Numbered from the stretch's first letter, positions 22,900 to 34,781 are shown. The stretch is DNA of 64,000 nucleotides from Phellopilus nigrolimitatus (GCA_021029095.1 JAJOHG010000028.1:1-64000), one strand, 5' to 3'. Numbers and translations: made by a program. The notes: a model not told the origin generated them from the sequence alone.

Positions 22900-23735
22900 C
22901 TATCAGTTTCTCTCTCCGTTCCGATGAGGTGCAGGTTTCCAACGGCTCGTCTGGAGTTCTGAATTGCGCGGATCGCGTTCTGTTGGTCACTCAAACCCAT
23001 AGGATGGCTGCGATCTCCTCGGCACCTCGCACTCTCTCCTCCACGATCGAATATCGCTACCATAAAAAGCATGGGCCCTCTAAGTAACTAAGCACACGAT
23101 ACACAGAGAAGTTCATATTGAGCGAGTCTGTGCGTCGTGCTCCAAGGTGGTTGAGTTGTGCGATGCGTTCAACTTCAAGACTGCTATAAAATATGCAGCG
23201 GCAGTCAAATCGGAAAACGGCGGACCTGGTTGATTGCCGAGAACCCGGCGTGATGAAGTTGCCCCGAGCTCGAGCGCAGTTTGACACGATCGACACCGTC
23301 TGAACGCCATCCGTAACGATTCGAAGACCAATTGAAAGTTCCCATCAAGATTATTTCTCATTCTGCTCATTGCCGTCTGCTCCGCGGTAACTGCGAAGTT
23401 AGTCTCGTCGCCCGGAGAAAATGAAGCTTGTTTCGTATAGCTAGCATGCGACCAGCAGGTGAGGATCAAGGTCTGTATCACGAAAAAAAGTATTTTCTAA
23501 CGTATTGTTCTCAGAGGGCTATCAAGTGACAGTCTTCCAGGAACTCTCCTAGTCTGTTTCAATTTGCTTTTCGGAGCATTCGATTCAGAAGCTGATTGCG
23601 CCCTTTGCGTTAGAAAGCGACAATTCTCCTTTCCTATGCCCGGCGGGCTAGTGGCACCGATATAGCAATGGACAACACCCTTCAAAAGCTCAAAAACTCT
23701 TCGTTGCACGGTGTCCTGGAACCACCTCGCCTACG
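22900..23735. other. Upstream region of epimerase copy 1
   Basis: Non-coding as far as can be seen. A minus-strand frame (23481-23113) is also open in the inverted copy at 50.97-51.26 kb, but conservation here may only reflect recent duplication. Three frames tolerate the differences, so coding is not shown. Confidence 0.4.
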
Positions 23736-25458
23736 ATGTTCCGGAATCTCCTGGTGCTGCTCGTCAGCCTGACGGCCATATTCTCCATCGCATTTGCCGC
23801 AAACGCGCCTGGCTGGGTAAGTACGAACTCTTCGACTTTTATCCCCAAGCAAAAGTAACCGACAATTTGAAAGCCCTTCGATTTGACTACGCTCACAGCT
23901 CCCGACAAGTCCATCACAGCCAAATTCGTGTCCTTCGGCGCAACCATGACGGAACTCTGGGTCGGGGATAAATTCGGCAATTCCAGAGATATCATTCTTG
24001 GCTACGACGATAACGTTGGCTGCGTTTTACTTTGAGTTTTTGATGCGGGGCTCAGTTCCTTTCATCAGTCGAAGCTCCTCACGGATCCGGCGCACCCGGT
24101 GTTCAACCCCATCGTTGGCCGGTAAGCTAAGGCTCTCGATCTCAGACACGATTCTCTCACACCAATTCAAGGTATGCGAACCGTATCAAGAACGGTATGT
24201 TCGTGTTACGATAATACGGCTTCTCGCGGACTCATGCTTCTCATTCTAGGGACATTCTCGATCCCTATAACGAAGTACCCGCAGCCAGATGGGCCGAACG
24301 TATTCCATATTCCTACGAATGACCATGATGGTGCGCAGATCGTCTCTTTGACTTGCATTTCGCCGATCTAAACTCCTAAAAGGGCTCGACACCCTGCACG
24401 GCGGTATCTACGGCTGGGACCGGCACAACTGGACGATCACCGCTAAAACCGCAACGAGCGTCACCTACAAGCATATCGACGCCGCAAATGAAGGCTTCCC
24501 CGGGAATGTTACAGCGTTTGTGCGTGGTTTCACTCTGGCAAATTCGCTGACTCGAATTTCACTGACGTTCTCCTAATAATGAAGGCGACACATAGCGTGG
24601 AGAGCGGCGGAGTGCTCAAAACGACCGTGCATGCTTCTGCAACAGAGCTGACGCCCATCATGACGACACAGCACATATATTGGTTCGTGTTGTTTTCTCT
24701 TACATCTTTCTCATATTTCCGCGGTTGACGATTGGCATGCTCATTAGGAATCTGAACGCCTTCCAACAAGGAAGCGAGGACATCTTGAACCACACGCTGC
24801 GCGTCGACAGCGCCAAGATCGTTGCGACGGACTCGATTCAGATCCCGACCGGCCCGTTTATCGAGGTAGAGGGGACTGCATACGACTTCCAGAAGGCGCG
24901 AGAAATCGGCGATAACTGGAACGAGACTGTTGGTTATTGCGGACCAGGTGCGAATTTCAGCTCTACATCGATGTATAACAATTACTGATTGCGAGTCTCC
25001 AGGGTGCCAAGGATTCGATAACTGCTGGATTTACAACAATGACGAGAGCAGTTCCGCGGAGGTTTCTCTCTGGAGCACACTCTCCGGTATTCGGTCAGCT
25101 TATTTCCTTCATATCGTAGACTGTAGAGCTCCATCTTACTTCGTCTGATTCGCAGCCTTGACATCGCGACGAATCAACCTGCCGTGCAGGTTTACACGGG
25201 CTACTGGCTCGACACGCCGCGCAAAGTCGTGCACGGTGGGCCGTCGCTGAATTACACCAAGTGGTCCGCGGTCGCGATCGAGCAGGAGGGCTATATCGAC
25301 GCGATAAACACGCCGGAGTGGGGTGTGAATCAGATCTGTGAGGGATTCGCCCATGCTGTTGGCTCTGCGGACTGTAATTTGTTAATATTGCTTTTGCAGA
25401 CGGCCCTGATAGGAATTTTGAGTGGAGCTCGACGTACAAGTTCTCAGTCATTCACTAA
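23736..25458 (+). CDS. Secreted aldose 1-epimerase (galactose mutarotase-like), copy 1
   Basis: Interconverts alpha and beta anomers of aldoses; here probably extracellular. ATG at 23736 gives a signal peptide (MFRNLLVLLVSLTAIFSIAF-AANAPGW). Exon 2 starts PFDLTTLTAPDKSITAKFVS, reached through a 57-bp intron ending TTTGAAAG. Family blocks: SRDIILGYDDN, NPIVGRYANRIKNG, LDTLHGGIYGWDRHNW (active-site His region), TPIMTTQHIYWNLNAFQQGS (second His block), GCQGFDNCWIYNND, and AIEQEGYIDAINTPEWGV (position of the catalytic Glu). It ends WSSTYKFSVIH at 25458. N-glycosylation-type sites (NHT, NET) suit secretion. Length, roughly 400 residues, fits fungal homologues. No disruption was found. Nearly identical copy at 48.98-50.71 kb, older paralogue at 42.0-43.85 kb. 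Confidence 0.9.
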
Positions 25459-25499
25459 CCTGCCTCTTATTGTATAGTTTCGCGATACAAGCTACCAGG

Positions 25500-25677
25500 G
25501 TATTATTTCATTCTTTTCTTAAAGGGATTACACGTATATTCTGTCACTTACAATTAGTCCAGTCTCGAAATTTAAACTTGCTGAGCGCTGGCTTCACTTT
25601 GAAGCGGCAAGGATACACACAATCAGCGCGTCTTTTTCCACCTCCTGCTTCTTTTCCAAAATACCGGTCGAGATATC
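25500..25677 (+). pseudogene. 5-prime stub of an F-box gene, cut at the duplication edge
   Basis: Plus-strand sequence corresponds to the beginning of the F-box gene in the inverted copy (at 48.95-48.77 kb), ending in the codons just before the F-box itself. At CCGGTCGAGATAT the similarity stops and unrelated sequence follows, so the F-box and LRR part are missing. Confidence 0.6.
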
Positions 25678-25685
25678 CATCGGCC

Positions 25686-25863
25686 ATGCTCGAAGCTGCA
25701 CTCGAGGACGAATGGAGGCGGAGACAGGAGAGCGTTGAGGCGTTGAAGAAGAGGGACGCGCGGGGGAAAAGAGAGAAAGCATGGGGTGGCAGCGCGCTCT
25801 CGCTGCTACTGCCTTTGTGCGGCCGAATTCGTCCGTGCGGCACCGTGGCAGGCAAGGGGTAGA
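25686..25863 (+). CDS. Orphan coding-like exon at the breakpoint
   Basis: Directly after the duplication edge the frame reads MLEAALEDEWRRRQESVEAL then KKRDARGKREKAWGG, a charged helical segment typical of coding DNA, then a hydrophobic tail and a stop. No splice partner or family is recognised. It may be the exon of a gene into which the duplicate was inserted. Confidence 0.25.
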
Positions 25864-25869
25864 TACGTC

Positions 25870-27080
25870 GTCGATACGGCCGGCGCCTGCTTGTACGTGC
25901 ATTCTCTGGATCTGAAAGCTCGATGTTGGCTGGCTTGTCGTCTAAGATGCGCGCGCTTCCAACTTGGGACGCAGAAGCTGTTCACATAATCTCCTTACGC
26001 TATCGCACTAAAAGCATCCTAACGCGTGTTCTTTTTCCCTTTGTGCGCGTGCAGTTCTTCCAGCAGAAGGGCGAGAGGGGATCCTCTTACCCTTTGTCTC
26101 CGTACTCCAATTTCAATACCTGATCGTCTCCATTACGACTTGACGAGACCCACGACATGCATGTCCCGCGAATCATAGCGTTCTTCACGGCTTCCGTTCT
26201 CCTTTTTCTTCTTATCCATGTGTGAAAGCTACAATTCATCGTGCCGTACATAATTTTAGTCTTAGCGAGGAGGTGGGTGTGAATGTATTTTTGTTTCGAT
26301 TACAAAGGAGGGCTTCCTAGTGAGACCTAATGGACTTCCCTTGATAGCCAAATCACATCGTCGACATACTAATTCAGCAAATGGCTCTCATGTTTGCCGC
26401 CAAGGCATCTAGTGCGAAAGAAATTCAAACAGAATCTTGCACAAATATTCTTACAGACTTTCGTGATCCGATTGTTACATATATTTTGATAAACCTGCGG
26501 CAACCAAATAACTAGATAGCGTCCTCGGTCGGCGCCCCGCTCACTTCTGCGACCCTCTCACTCTCTAGAAAAAGCGAACAGATGCGACGACATGAAGAAA
26601 TGTACTAACCAATCAAGGGATAATCAAATTGTGTAATTTGTCACAACCGTTAAAGATTGACAAACCTCATCATACAAAGTCTTCCATATGATGTCTGCTG
26701 AAGGACGTTCAGACCCTACGGGATGCCAGCACTTTGTTTTATCGTACATCATCCAAAGGTAGTCGAGTGAGAACAGGATAGGGAAGCGAGTGCTGAAGTA
26801 TGTGCTCACTCCATCAGACGCCCGGCATTCAGAGCAGCCTGAAAAGGAGCTGCGCGGACGTCGGGGAACAATCCGGATTCGCGACGCAAGACGCGCGACA
26901 CTCGGAGGACATGTTGTACAGTTCCTGGTGTTCAGAATCGGTCGGGGAACATAGAAATAAGTGTATTCAAATTAGAAAGATTTTAATTATAAGCACACGA
27001 AAGAGCAAATTTAGACAATGGGCACATTCGCCTGCTCATCCGGAAGACCACGTAAGCCCGAGGATGCTGCCCTTCTTGCC
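25870..27080. other. Gene-poor, AT-richer spacer
   Basis: No supportable gene, RNA or repeat was found; frames are short and without motifs. Confidence 0.5.
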
Positions 27081-27089
27081 CACTGCTGT

Positions 27090-28130
27090 CAACCGCATCC
27101 ACAAACAGCTTTGCCGCGCCGTTCAGGACTGCTATCTCCCGCGCGTAGACGCTGACCTCCCCGGTCTCGTCTGCCGCGGCGCTTCGTGCACGGACCGCGC
27201 GAGCGGGAGCGCCGAGCCGTACGTGTGGTCAAGATGTGTACGGTTCGAGCGCGGAACCGTGAGCTTGCGTCCTGCACCAGAAGAGGCTTGTCTCGTGGCG
27301 AAGCTGCCGTCCGTGAGCCCATAACCGGAGCCTGGGCGTGCAGTGGCTATATCCGCACCGGCCGCGTCGACGCTCGTACGAGCGTCCAGCAGAGGCGGCG
27401 GTCGCGGTTGGTGGCGACGAGAACACTGCCGATGACGCTGCTGAGTTGCGCGATGCAGGGATCTTATGAGCATGGAGTCCTCGCCCTCCGCGTGGGGCAC
27501 GATGGCGATGATTTCGAAGGCATCGCCGTCATAGACTGTGTACGGCGTCTTCTTGAGCTCGTTGGGCATGCCTGCGACGCGTCGCCCGTCCGAGAGCGTG
27601 TCCGAAGGTAGTCGAGGATGATCTAGCGTAGGCAGTCCGTTCGGCGGTCTCGATAGAACCGTAGTTAGACAGCTTATGGCCACGGCAGATCAGCGTGCCC
27701 GCACCACTGTCGGTGAAGAGCGCTTCTGGAGTATGGACGCGGAGATGACCACGATGGAGGGGCCCGGAGACAGTTTAGCAGGTCCTTGATCTCGCGCAGC
27801 TTGAACTCCGCGCCGTACGTGCTTAACCCAGGACTTATTCATGAGGCTGTCGTGCTCGCAGTTGACGTCGGCGGCGTCGAATTTCGCGCGTTGAATAATC
27901 TGGCCCTCCTCGGATTCGGCGAGACTGCAGAGGACTGGCAGCGCGCCTGCGCAATGGAGGCCTCGATCGCGCGCTTTCCGACCGTGGTGATTTTCCAGAC
28001 GAGCCCGTGCTTGTCGCCGTTGTGACACTCAGCGCGGCGAGCATGCCTAAGAAAATCGCGCGCGAGCTTCTCGAGGGCCCTCTCGATCTCCAGCATTCCA
28101 GTCAGAGTCGGGCACGACGGCGGCGGCGAT
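27090..28130 (-). pseudogene. Unidentified minus-strand gene with frame changes
   Basis: Protein-like stretches follow one another on the minus strand in changing frames: MLEIERALEKLARDFLRHAR and HNGDKHGLVWKITTVGKRAI (about 28105-27960), ALPVLCSLAESEEGQIIQRA, FDAADVNCEHDSLMNKSWV, AKLSPGPSIVVISASIL (about 27950-27730), MPNELKKTPYTVYDGDAFEI (about 27570), and AREIAVLNGAAKLFVDAVDS (about 27140-27080). Codon-like composition suggests a real gene of several hundred residues. The change between EASIAQ and AGALPV has no splice site, so it is probably damaged. I do not recognise the family. Its 5-prime end lies in the duplicated block that recurs at 30.92 kb. Confidence 0.35.
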
Positions 28131-29075
28131 GGATACAGGACTGCGACACTGTCCCTAAGGACCTGGTCTTGTCGTCGGCAGACGGCCTGGGTCGACTGGC
28201 ACGGCGCGGCGCGACGTCGTGGGAACCGTGTCTCATAACCCTCCACTTAGTGTCCGTTTATGGAAACGATGTCTCGGTTATTCATTTCCCGAATCTCCTC
28301 TGTCTAACCTCTATTTTTGTTTCTTTGGTCGTCAGCCTAGCCTCTCCCATCCTCACCAGAAAAATAAATGTCTGCTCCTGCTCTGAACAACGCGGCGGAC
28401 AACACGCAGATCTTAGCAGCACTTCGCCAGCTTGTACGTCGAAAATCCATCGCCGCGCCCTCGAGTCGGGGAGGACAACTCACGCACCGTACACTCGCTC
28501 TCCAGGGGGCGCAAATAACCCAGATGAACCAGACGCTGACCGAGCACACCGAGCGCATCGCGGCGATCTCCGAAAGCGTGCAGGAGCTGAACTACTAGTT
28601 ACGCCCGCCTTCCCCCCTTCCTGCATTATGTTCTGCGGGGTACATGCGGCACATGCTCACGCCGCTCCAGCAGGGAAATCGAGTTCTACCGCCGGAGCAA
28701 CGGACGCGTGGAGAGCATCGGCGAGTACTTGCTCCCGCCCCTGCGCAGCGGCGAGCCGCTGGGCGACGACGTCGCGTTCCCGAGAACGCCAAAAGGGCTG
28801 GCTGCGGCGACTGGTATGTACATGTTGGCGTGTTTCGCTCGTAATGACAGTATCCTAAGCCTATGTATCTTTTTAGTCCCGGTGTTGAATGGAATATGCC
28901 GAGCTTATGGATTAAGCATGGAAGGCTCGAGATCGGCGAAATTGGCGCGAGTGAAGGTGCTGCTTGGTGTGAGCACGCTCGAGTAACGTTCTTTTCGAGC
29001 ATATTGTTACTTTTTTGTTTTCTACATGTACATGTGCAAAAATAAGAGACTCCTATGTTCGTATTGTATCACCGT
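28094..29075 (+). repeat. Direct segmental duplication, unit A (Mug135-like locus)
   Basis: About 0.95 kb similar to 30.92-31.80 kb in the same orientation. It covers the 5-prime end of the unidentified minus-strand gene, a divergent promoter region sharing CCAGCATTCCAGTCAGAGTC, and a whole Mug135-like gene with its 3-prime flank. Confidence 0.85.
28368..28986 (+). CDS. Mug135-like protein, copy A
   Basis: Three exons (28368-28597, 28671-28813, 28877-28986) give 160 residues. The start is MSAPALNNAADNTQILAALR. The first exon holds a helical region with QGAQITQMNQTLTEHTERIA, probably a coiled coil. The first intron donor splits the TAC codon of NYYREIEFYRRSNGRVES, which removes the apparent TAG. 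Then YLLPPLRSGEPLGDDVAFPR and a C-terminal VLNGICRAYGLSMEGSRSAK-LARVKVLLGV that looks like a small helix-extended-helix (SAP-like) motif. This layout matches basidiomycete proteins with the Mug135-like C-terminal domain, named after a fission-yeast meiotically upregulated gene; molecular role unknown. Intact. Neighbour copy B at 31.1 kb. Confidence 0.75.
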
Positions 29076-29079
29076 TTGC

Positions 29080-30080
29080 CTTTTGTCTTATCTCAAAGTG
29101 TTTCGTTGCTGACGTGGCTGCTGCTGACCGGCTTTTGAAGTAGAACACAAAGTGCGTGACTGCATTTTCTTTCTTTCTTTCTTTTTTTTTTTGTCTATCC
29201 GCGCACAACTCTGCGCTGATTAACGGCCGCTACCCTCTTCTTCGCGACCAGCGTGCGCCGCGTTTCCCGGAGAGCCGAGACAACAGGCGCACCAAAGCCC
29301 GCCGTGCCGCGAGTCGACCTTGCACGCGGCGAGTCCGAGCACCGTCCGATGCTGCGACTGCAGCCGAAACGAGGAGTGAGCGGGTGGACAGCGAGGCGCG
29401 CTCGAGCGCTGTGGCCGTCCCCCCTTATGACTGGCTGGTCCTTGCACAAGGACGCGGATTGCACGGGCTCGTTCGTACGCTAGCGGCGTGAAGGAAAAAA
29501 AAAAACAATAGGTGTTAAAAAGCCCAGACGACACACCCAGACGTACCCCTCGATCTCACGCGCCATAGAACAGACCAGGAAAAAACGCCGGCATCTCGAC
29601 GACGATGCGCGCGCGCGCACCTCCTCCGCAGTCAGTCAGCAGTCAGTTGCAGCGGCGGCGCCTCCTCCTCCTCCCCTCTTTCTCCTTCCTTCTTCCTTCA
29701 CCCTGTCTATCTATCTCCCTTTATCGCATCCCTGAACCAGGCGCGCAGTTAAGCGCATATCATCGCAGCACTTGCTCGTCAAACGAACTTTGCCCACGAA
29801 ATGAGGAGAGCGCGTCGATGTCGATGTCGCGCTGGAGCGCGGGTACATTCTTCGATTTCGATCGCGGAGTAGGCGTGTGCCCCCGGAGATCTTCACGGAG
29901 GATGTGGTGTTGCCCCCGTACAAGACGAAAAAAAAAAAAGCGTAACGGGAAAAAAGGCAAAGTCAGCCGACTGCGCTCCAGCTCGCTCGCGCAGCCTGAA
30001 TATAAGAACAATACAGAAGACACGCACGCACGCTGCTCCCGGACGCGCATCGCCAGGTTCCACTGAAACAGCTCTATTGT
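29080..30080. other. Spacer with homopolymer runs
   Basis: Contains a T-rich tract (29160-29193, TTTC repeats), A-tracts near 29488 and 29928, and dense CTCCTCC near 29660. Open frames across it are low-complexity and unsupported. Confidence 0.5.
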
Positions 30081-30084
30081 GAGA

Positions 30085-30700
30085 GAATTACGAAATGTGG
30101 GGATCTTCTCGCCGGCATACGTACCACACTGGCCGTTGAATCACCCGCATTTTGTGCATCGGTTTTTCGATGGCGTTGTGCAGGCGCCGACGACGAGACG
30201 GGAGCCGCCGCGGATCCCCGACGACGAACGTTCTCCGCTTCGAAGGCCGTCGGGACGAATTCCCCTTTGCTGTGCACCTCTAGGAGCTGCTGCAGGATCT
30301 CTATTCTAATTAAAGCAATTGTTACGGAACAAAAGACCGTAAGGCTTATGGACGCTACTCACTTTTCGTCCTGACTGCGGTGTTCGGCAAATTCATCCGG
30401 TAGAGGGTCCACGCAGACCTCTAAGACGATACAGGCAAACTCGGTCTGCGACTCGTCTCCTCCGCCGAAATAAAGACCGTGGTAGCGGGGAATGACGATG
30501 CCCTGGAGGTCCTTCAGCTGCCCGGTGTATAAGACAGCTTCGGTCTTCAAGTCGTCCCATCGGGCGGAACGAGCCGAGGTGGAACTTCAGCACGTACGGC
30601 TAAGCCGTGCGCAGCGGTTGTTGCGCGGTAGATGGACGAGCGCCGGGTCTGTTCGGCAAGTTTGGACGGCACGACTGCGTGCAGTGCAGTGCGCCATTTT
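30085..30700 (-). pseudogene. Kinase-like gene, decayed
   Basis: Minus-strand pieces follow the order of the kinase-like family seen elsewhere in the window: RRSSIYRATTA (glycine-loop region), YVLKFHLGSFRP (beta-3 Lys), one frame over TEAVLYTGQLKDLQGIVIPR, YHGLYFGGGDESQTEFACIV-LE (hinge), then VHSKGEFVPTAFEAENV (equivalent of the catalytic loop) and, after another frame change, AGEKIPTF. The frame changes have no splice signals, so this copy is dead. The family is an Agaricomycete-specific expansion of protein-kinase-like proteins lacking a standard HRD motif. Confidence 0.6.
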
Positions 30701-30919
30701 ATGAGACGGAGGTGTGGTCGGGAACGCCGAGAAGGTGCTGCTCATCGAGAGGCGCGGGGGGCGTGGCTCGCAGAGACGTCGTGGGGTTGTAGTCGGACGC
30801 CGGCACGGCCCCGCAAGGGAGCAGTGTCGGCCCGTTTACGTCATCAGCGGGGTGAGCATGCCGCGCGCAGCAGCCGGGCTTCTCGAGGCGCTCCTCCAAG
30901 GAAAAAAAACGGCGCTCGG

Positions 30920-31805
30920 TCTCCAGCATTCCAGTCAGAGTCGGGCGTGACGGCGGCGGCGATGGATACGGCTGGTCTTGTCGGCGGCGCGAAACGGCCT
31001 CGACTGGCGCGGCGCGACGTCGTGGGATCCGTGTCTCATATTCCCCACTTAGCGTCCATTTATGGAAACGGATGTCGTCTCCCGAACTCTGTCTACGCTC
31101 TGTTCGGTCGCCAGCCTAGCCTCTCCCGTCCTCACTAGAGAAATAATGTCTGCTTCTGCTCTGAACAACGCGGCGGACAACGCGCAGATCATAGCAGCAA
31201 TACGCCAGATTGTACGTCGCCGTGTCCTCGAGTCGGAGGGGGCAACTCACGCGCTCCAGGAGGCTCAAATAACCCAGATGAACCAGACGCTGAACGAGCA
31301 CACCGAGCTCATCGCAGCGATGTCAGAAAAAGTGCAGGAGCTGAGCTACTAGTTGCGCCCCGCCTTCCCCTTCCCTTCTCGCGCTGCGTCTGCTCGGGCA
31401 TGCTCACGCCGCTCCAGCAGGGAAATCGAGTTCCTCCGCCGAGCAAACGCAAACGTGGTGCGTCTCGGCGAGTACGTGTTGCCGCCCTTGCGCAACGGCG
31501 AACCTCTGGGCGACGACGTCGTTTTCCCGAAAACACCAAAGGAGCTTGCCGCGGCGACTGGTGTGTATGCGCCGTTCCCTCTCGCAATTCAAATATACTA
31601 AGCATGGGTTTTTAGTCCCGGTATTGAATGGCATATGCCAAGCTTATGGCTTAAGCATGGAAGGGACGAAATCAGCAAAATTGGCTCGAGTCAGGGTGCT
31701 TCTTGGTCTCAACCCTCTCTAGTAATTTGTCCTTCGAGCATATGGTTACTTTTGTTTTCTATATGTATGTACAAGAATAAGACACTCTATGTTTCTGTCG
31801 TGTCA
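30920..31805 (+). repeat. Direct segmental duplication, unit B (Mug135-like locus)
   Basis: Partner of the block at 28.09-29.07 kb. It starts close to TCTCCAGCATTCCAGTCAGA and ends a little after the Mug135-like gene, where both copies read AATAAGA.CTC.TATGTT. Confidence 0.85.
31146..31722 (+). CDS. Mug135-like protein, copy B
   Basis: Three exons (31146-31351, 31418-31560, 31616-31722) give 151 residues starting MSASALNNAADNAQIIAAIR. Compared with copy A the first exon lacks about nine codons (the SRGGQLTHRTLAL part), the rest aligns closely: QEAQITQMNQTLNEHTELIA, SYYREIEFLRRANANVVRLG, EYVLPPLRNGEPLGDDVVFP, VLNGICQAYGLSMEGTKSAK-LARVRVLLGL. Intron positions and phases are the same, including the donor that splits TAC and hides TAG. 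Both reading frames stay open despite many differences, which argues that both copies are, or were until recently, under selection. Function unknown. Confidence 0.75.
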
Positions 31806-31807
31806 TC

Positions 31808-33226
31808 TTGCAGGCCGCGCTTCGTCTCAAACGCGTCAAAGCCGACACCCGGACTCCGACTCGGTCTCAGCTCAAATCTGAAGACGAGGGATTTAAACGC
31901 CATGGCCGGTCCCGCTGCTCAGCTCGCACACTGCAATCCAAGATCAAGCTTCGTTCCGGGTGCGAGATGCCCCTCGTTTGGCGCAGCGCGTTCCAGAACG
32001 CGACGTGCATTCCTGCGTGCGACGCCATGGATAACGGTGCGCAGTATCATCCAATTTGATCCTTCGTCTCACTCTAACGTGTCTGATGTAATGATGCTTG
32101 TCTCTAGACGATGCTGGACCGTTACGGCGGGGCTGTGAGGTCCATAAAAAAGGGTACGTTCCGAGAAGCTTCACGGATGAGAATGTCGTCGGCCCCCCCG
32201 GAGGCTACCGTCTTGTCGGCCTACGCGGTGCGCTCGAAACCGACCATAAATGTGAATTCGACGGCAGATGGTATGCAGGCGAGAAGATTCCCGCTGGGGA
32301 GTTCTCTTGCACGCGGCTGTATCACGAAGGCCTGGAAATGCGCATATGGGAGCAGTGTGCGTCTGCCGTATTTCATTTTCGTATCAGGTTGGGAGCCGAG
32401 CCAGTGGACTGACGGTGCACTTCGTCTTGCAGGGGGTACGCCATTTGGTAAAAGTCTTCGGGCGTACTTACTACGAGATTGAAGATTACCCGCTGCAAGG
32501 TGACATCGACAAGCTTTGTGCGTTCGTGCCGAAGTCGTTTTACCCGGACTACGATATGTCCGTCCTGTGTGCCTGGTTCGGGAAGGCGAACGAGGAGATG
32601 CAGGATGCAGGCGAGGCGCCTCTGACTGCAGAGAAGGTGCTGGCTCGCGTCGAAATGCCAGAGTTTTCAAGAACTATCTACGGGAATGAAATCAAGCGAT
32701 GGTCTGGAATTTTAGATCGAACTCGAAGTCAGTAGTAACAGTAGCATTCGAATTAGTATCGCCCTCCTGCTCGCCACTAACGCCAATAGCACTTCATTGC
32801 TGTCCAGAGACTGCTGTACACGTGTCTGCAGCCCCAACCCATTTTGTTGCACAAGCCACTAGAGCGTTCGGTGCGTCATTTCGGAAAAGACACACCGCAA
32901 GCCCGGGCCATCATCAAAGATAATAACCCGAGTTCTGTAAAAACTTGGATACAGGCAATCTCACTGCGGTGAGCTCTTCCTCAGCAGCTCACCGATATCT
33001 CCCAGTAGGAAGTGTGCAACAAACTGATAACGGAAAGGAACAAGCTCGCCAAGCGGCTCGCTAAAAAGAGCGGAAAGCGGCAACACGAGTATACGTCTGC
33101 CCTTTCTTTCACTCACCCATCTCTGCGCGTCGTGCCGTCTCCTGCTGCAGGAGCGAAGAAAAGGACGACGCGCCGCATGGGGCTGCGGAAGAGGAGACGA
33201 GAAGAGTGAAGAGAGAAGAAGGCTAG
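31808..33226 (+). CDS. Kinase-like family protein, C-terminal part, possibly damaged
   Basis: Exons read PLVWRSAFQNATCIPACDAM (about 31960-32030), VHKKGYVPRSFTDENVVGPP, GYRLVGLRGALETDHKCEFD, GRWYAGEKIPAGEFSCTRLY, EGLEMRIWEQ, then VRHLVKVFGRTYYEIEDYPL, FYPDYDMSVLCAWFGKANEE, further on HFGKDTPQARAIIKDNNPSS-VKTW and EVCNKLITERNKLAKRLAKK, ending in a charged tail at 33226. It matches the C-lobe and tail of the same kinase-like family as the intact gene at 51.9-52.9 kb (H...F...N in place of HRD...N). No N-lobe with a glycine loop is visible upstream, and the join before RLLYTCLQPQ lacks an in-phase donor. So it is partial, or has an unrecognised 5-prime end. Confidence 0.5.
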
Positions 33227-33229
33227 GTA

Positions 33230-34780
33230 AACCAATGACGTTAGAATTGACGAGGAAGACGAAGAGGGCGAGGTCAATATCACCGATGATGCGTCAAAGG
33301 CAGTCCCGATGCTGAAGCAGAAGAAGTCGAGGCTGCGCTCACTGGGCGTGGTATGAAGAGAGAAGAAGAGCCGGACGAGCCGGACGAACACGCATACAGT
33401 GAGTCTCTTCAAAGCTTCCAACGTCCATCTATGCACGCCTGACGTGTCGGCTTCGCATAAGCTAAAAGGCTACGGCCAGGTGTCTCCGAGAAAGTGTATC
33501 GTTATGGATGGAAACGCATGGCAAACCAGGACGTCTTGTTCGCGCTGCATCCTGTCGTATAGCCTCGCGTCGCATTTTCTGGGTATCCAGCCGTGAACAC
33601 TTGCCCGGGGTCCACACAATTGGCCCTCGTTTCAAGCTCAGCTCAGACCTTTCTGGATCGGAAGCTCACCTTTGTTAATGTGAGATTCGTGGATCAGGTG
33701 AGAACCGGGAGAGAGAGAGAGAGAGAGGGGCGCTTATTGAGGGAGTCGGCAGTTCATGCAAGGGTGCGCTCAAAACAAAAGCGAGAAAAACCATGACATG
33801 GGAGTTTAGAAAAGGAGGAGAGGAGGCCCGACTGGCCAAATCAGCGAGTAATGAGATATTTGTATGAAGGAAGGAGGCTCTGGAGATTTTGTATGAGCCT
33901 GCGTCGGAGGGCGTCAAAGGAGTAGGCGATCATGATTGCGGGCCTCTTATCGATTTGAACTCAAATTGTGCTGCGATACATCTCCGTATGGGATTTTCCT
34001 GCTAGATTAGTATATACGGGGTTTTCCCGCATGTGCTGAATGGCAGGTGTTTGAAGACAATAAGATGGATGCATCAAATTGCGGTTTAGTTCAAATCAAA
34101 CCTCGTTACTGCCCAAGCCGCGTGCCGCTGCAGACAATGTCCAGGAAGCAAATGGTATAACACAAGAAAATTCTAGACATTGTTCGAAGAGAATCTCTCG
34201 ATTATTGCTCGCCCTTTATCTTCTCGCTTTCCTCGCCGCTACCGGTCATAGCGGCACAGGTCGAGAACAGTATCGACGAAAACCTCCACCCGGAAGACGC
34301 GAAGCTCCCGTTCATGCTCATACTTAGCACAACTACGTTCGCCTCGCAACCAGCACTTACCTCTTCCTGTCTACCTTCGTTTGACATGGCTGCAGAGCAC
34401 GCGTCTACGACAAATCCGAAACAAAATCATTCATCGCAGTTATGCAACTTGCTAAAATCACGGTGTTTTGCTGTCGGCTTTATCGCTTCTGCAGTGTGCC
34501 TCAACCTCCGGATCCGCGAATACATAATCTTTCAGCCCTTTCGCAAACGACAGGAGAAACGCGGGCACTCGTGAGTTCGATACTCGCTAGCAGGCCGCTA
34601 CACACGATGAACTACGACCTCAGTTGGTTCATATTGATATCGCAAGCGAAATGCGATACTGCGCAAATGCAAAAGAAACAAACAATATTATACACTTTTG
34701 AGTAGCCGAGTTAGAATAGGATTAGAAAGCGAGTGCAGAAGAATGCGCTCACTTAGTATTTCTCATTTAGACTTCAAGAT
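33230..34780. other. Spacer without a supportable gene
   Basis: 33240-33360 has acidic coding-like text (IDEEDEEGEVNITDDASKAV) that may belong to the preceding gene by another exon. A (GA)n microsatellite lies at 33711-33727. 34180-34600 has patches of protein-like sequence on the plus strand (VENSIDENLHPEDAKLPFML; PPDPRIHNLSALSQTTGETR) that I cannot assign. Confidence 0.35.
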
Positions 34781-34781
34781 A

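Larger units (their letters stand above)
22850..25677 (+). repeat. Inverted segmental duplication, copy 1 (2.8 kb)
   Basis: This segment matches 48.77-51.58 kb in reverse complement, including the whole epimerase gene, about 0.85 kb upstream and the first codons of an F-box gene. Substitutions and small indels are scattered. Identity ends abruptly after CCGGTCGAGATAT on the right and near GGATGTAA on the left. Because the F-box gene continues across this point only in copy 2, copy 1 is probably the derived one. Confidence 0.9.
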
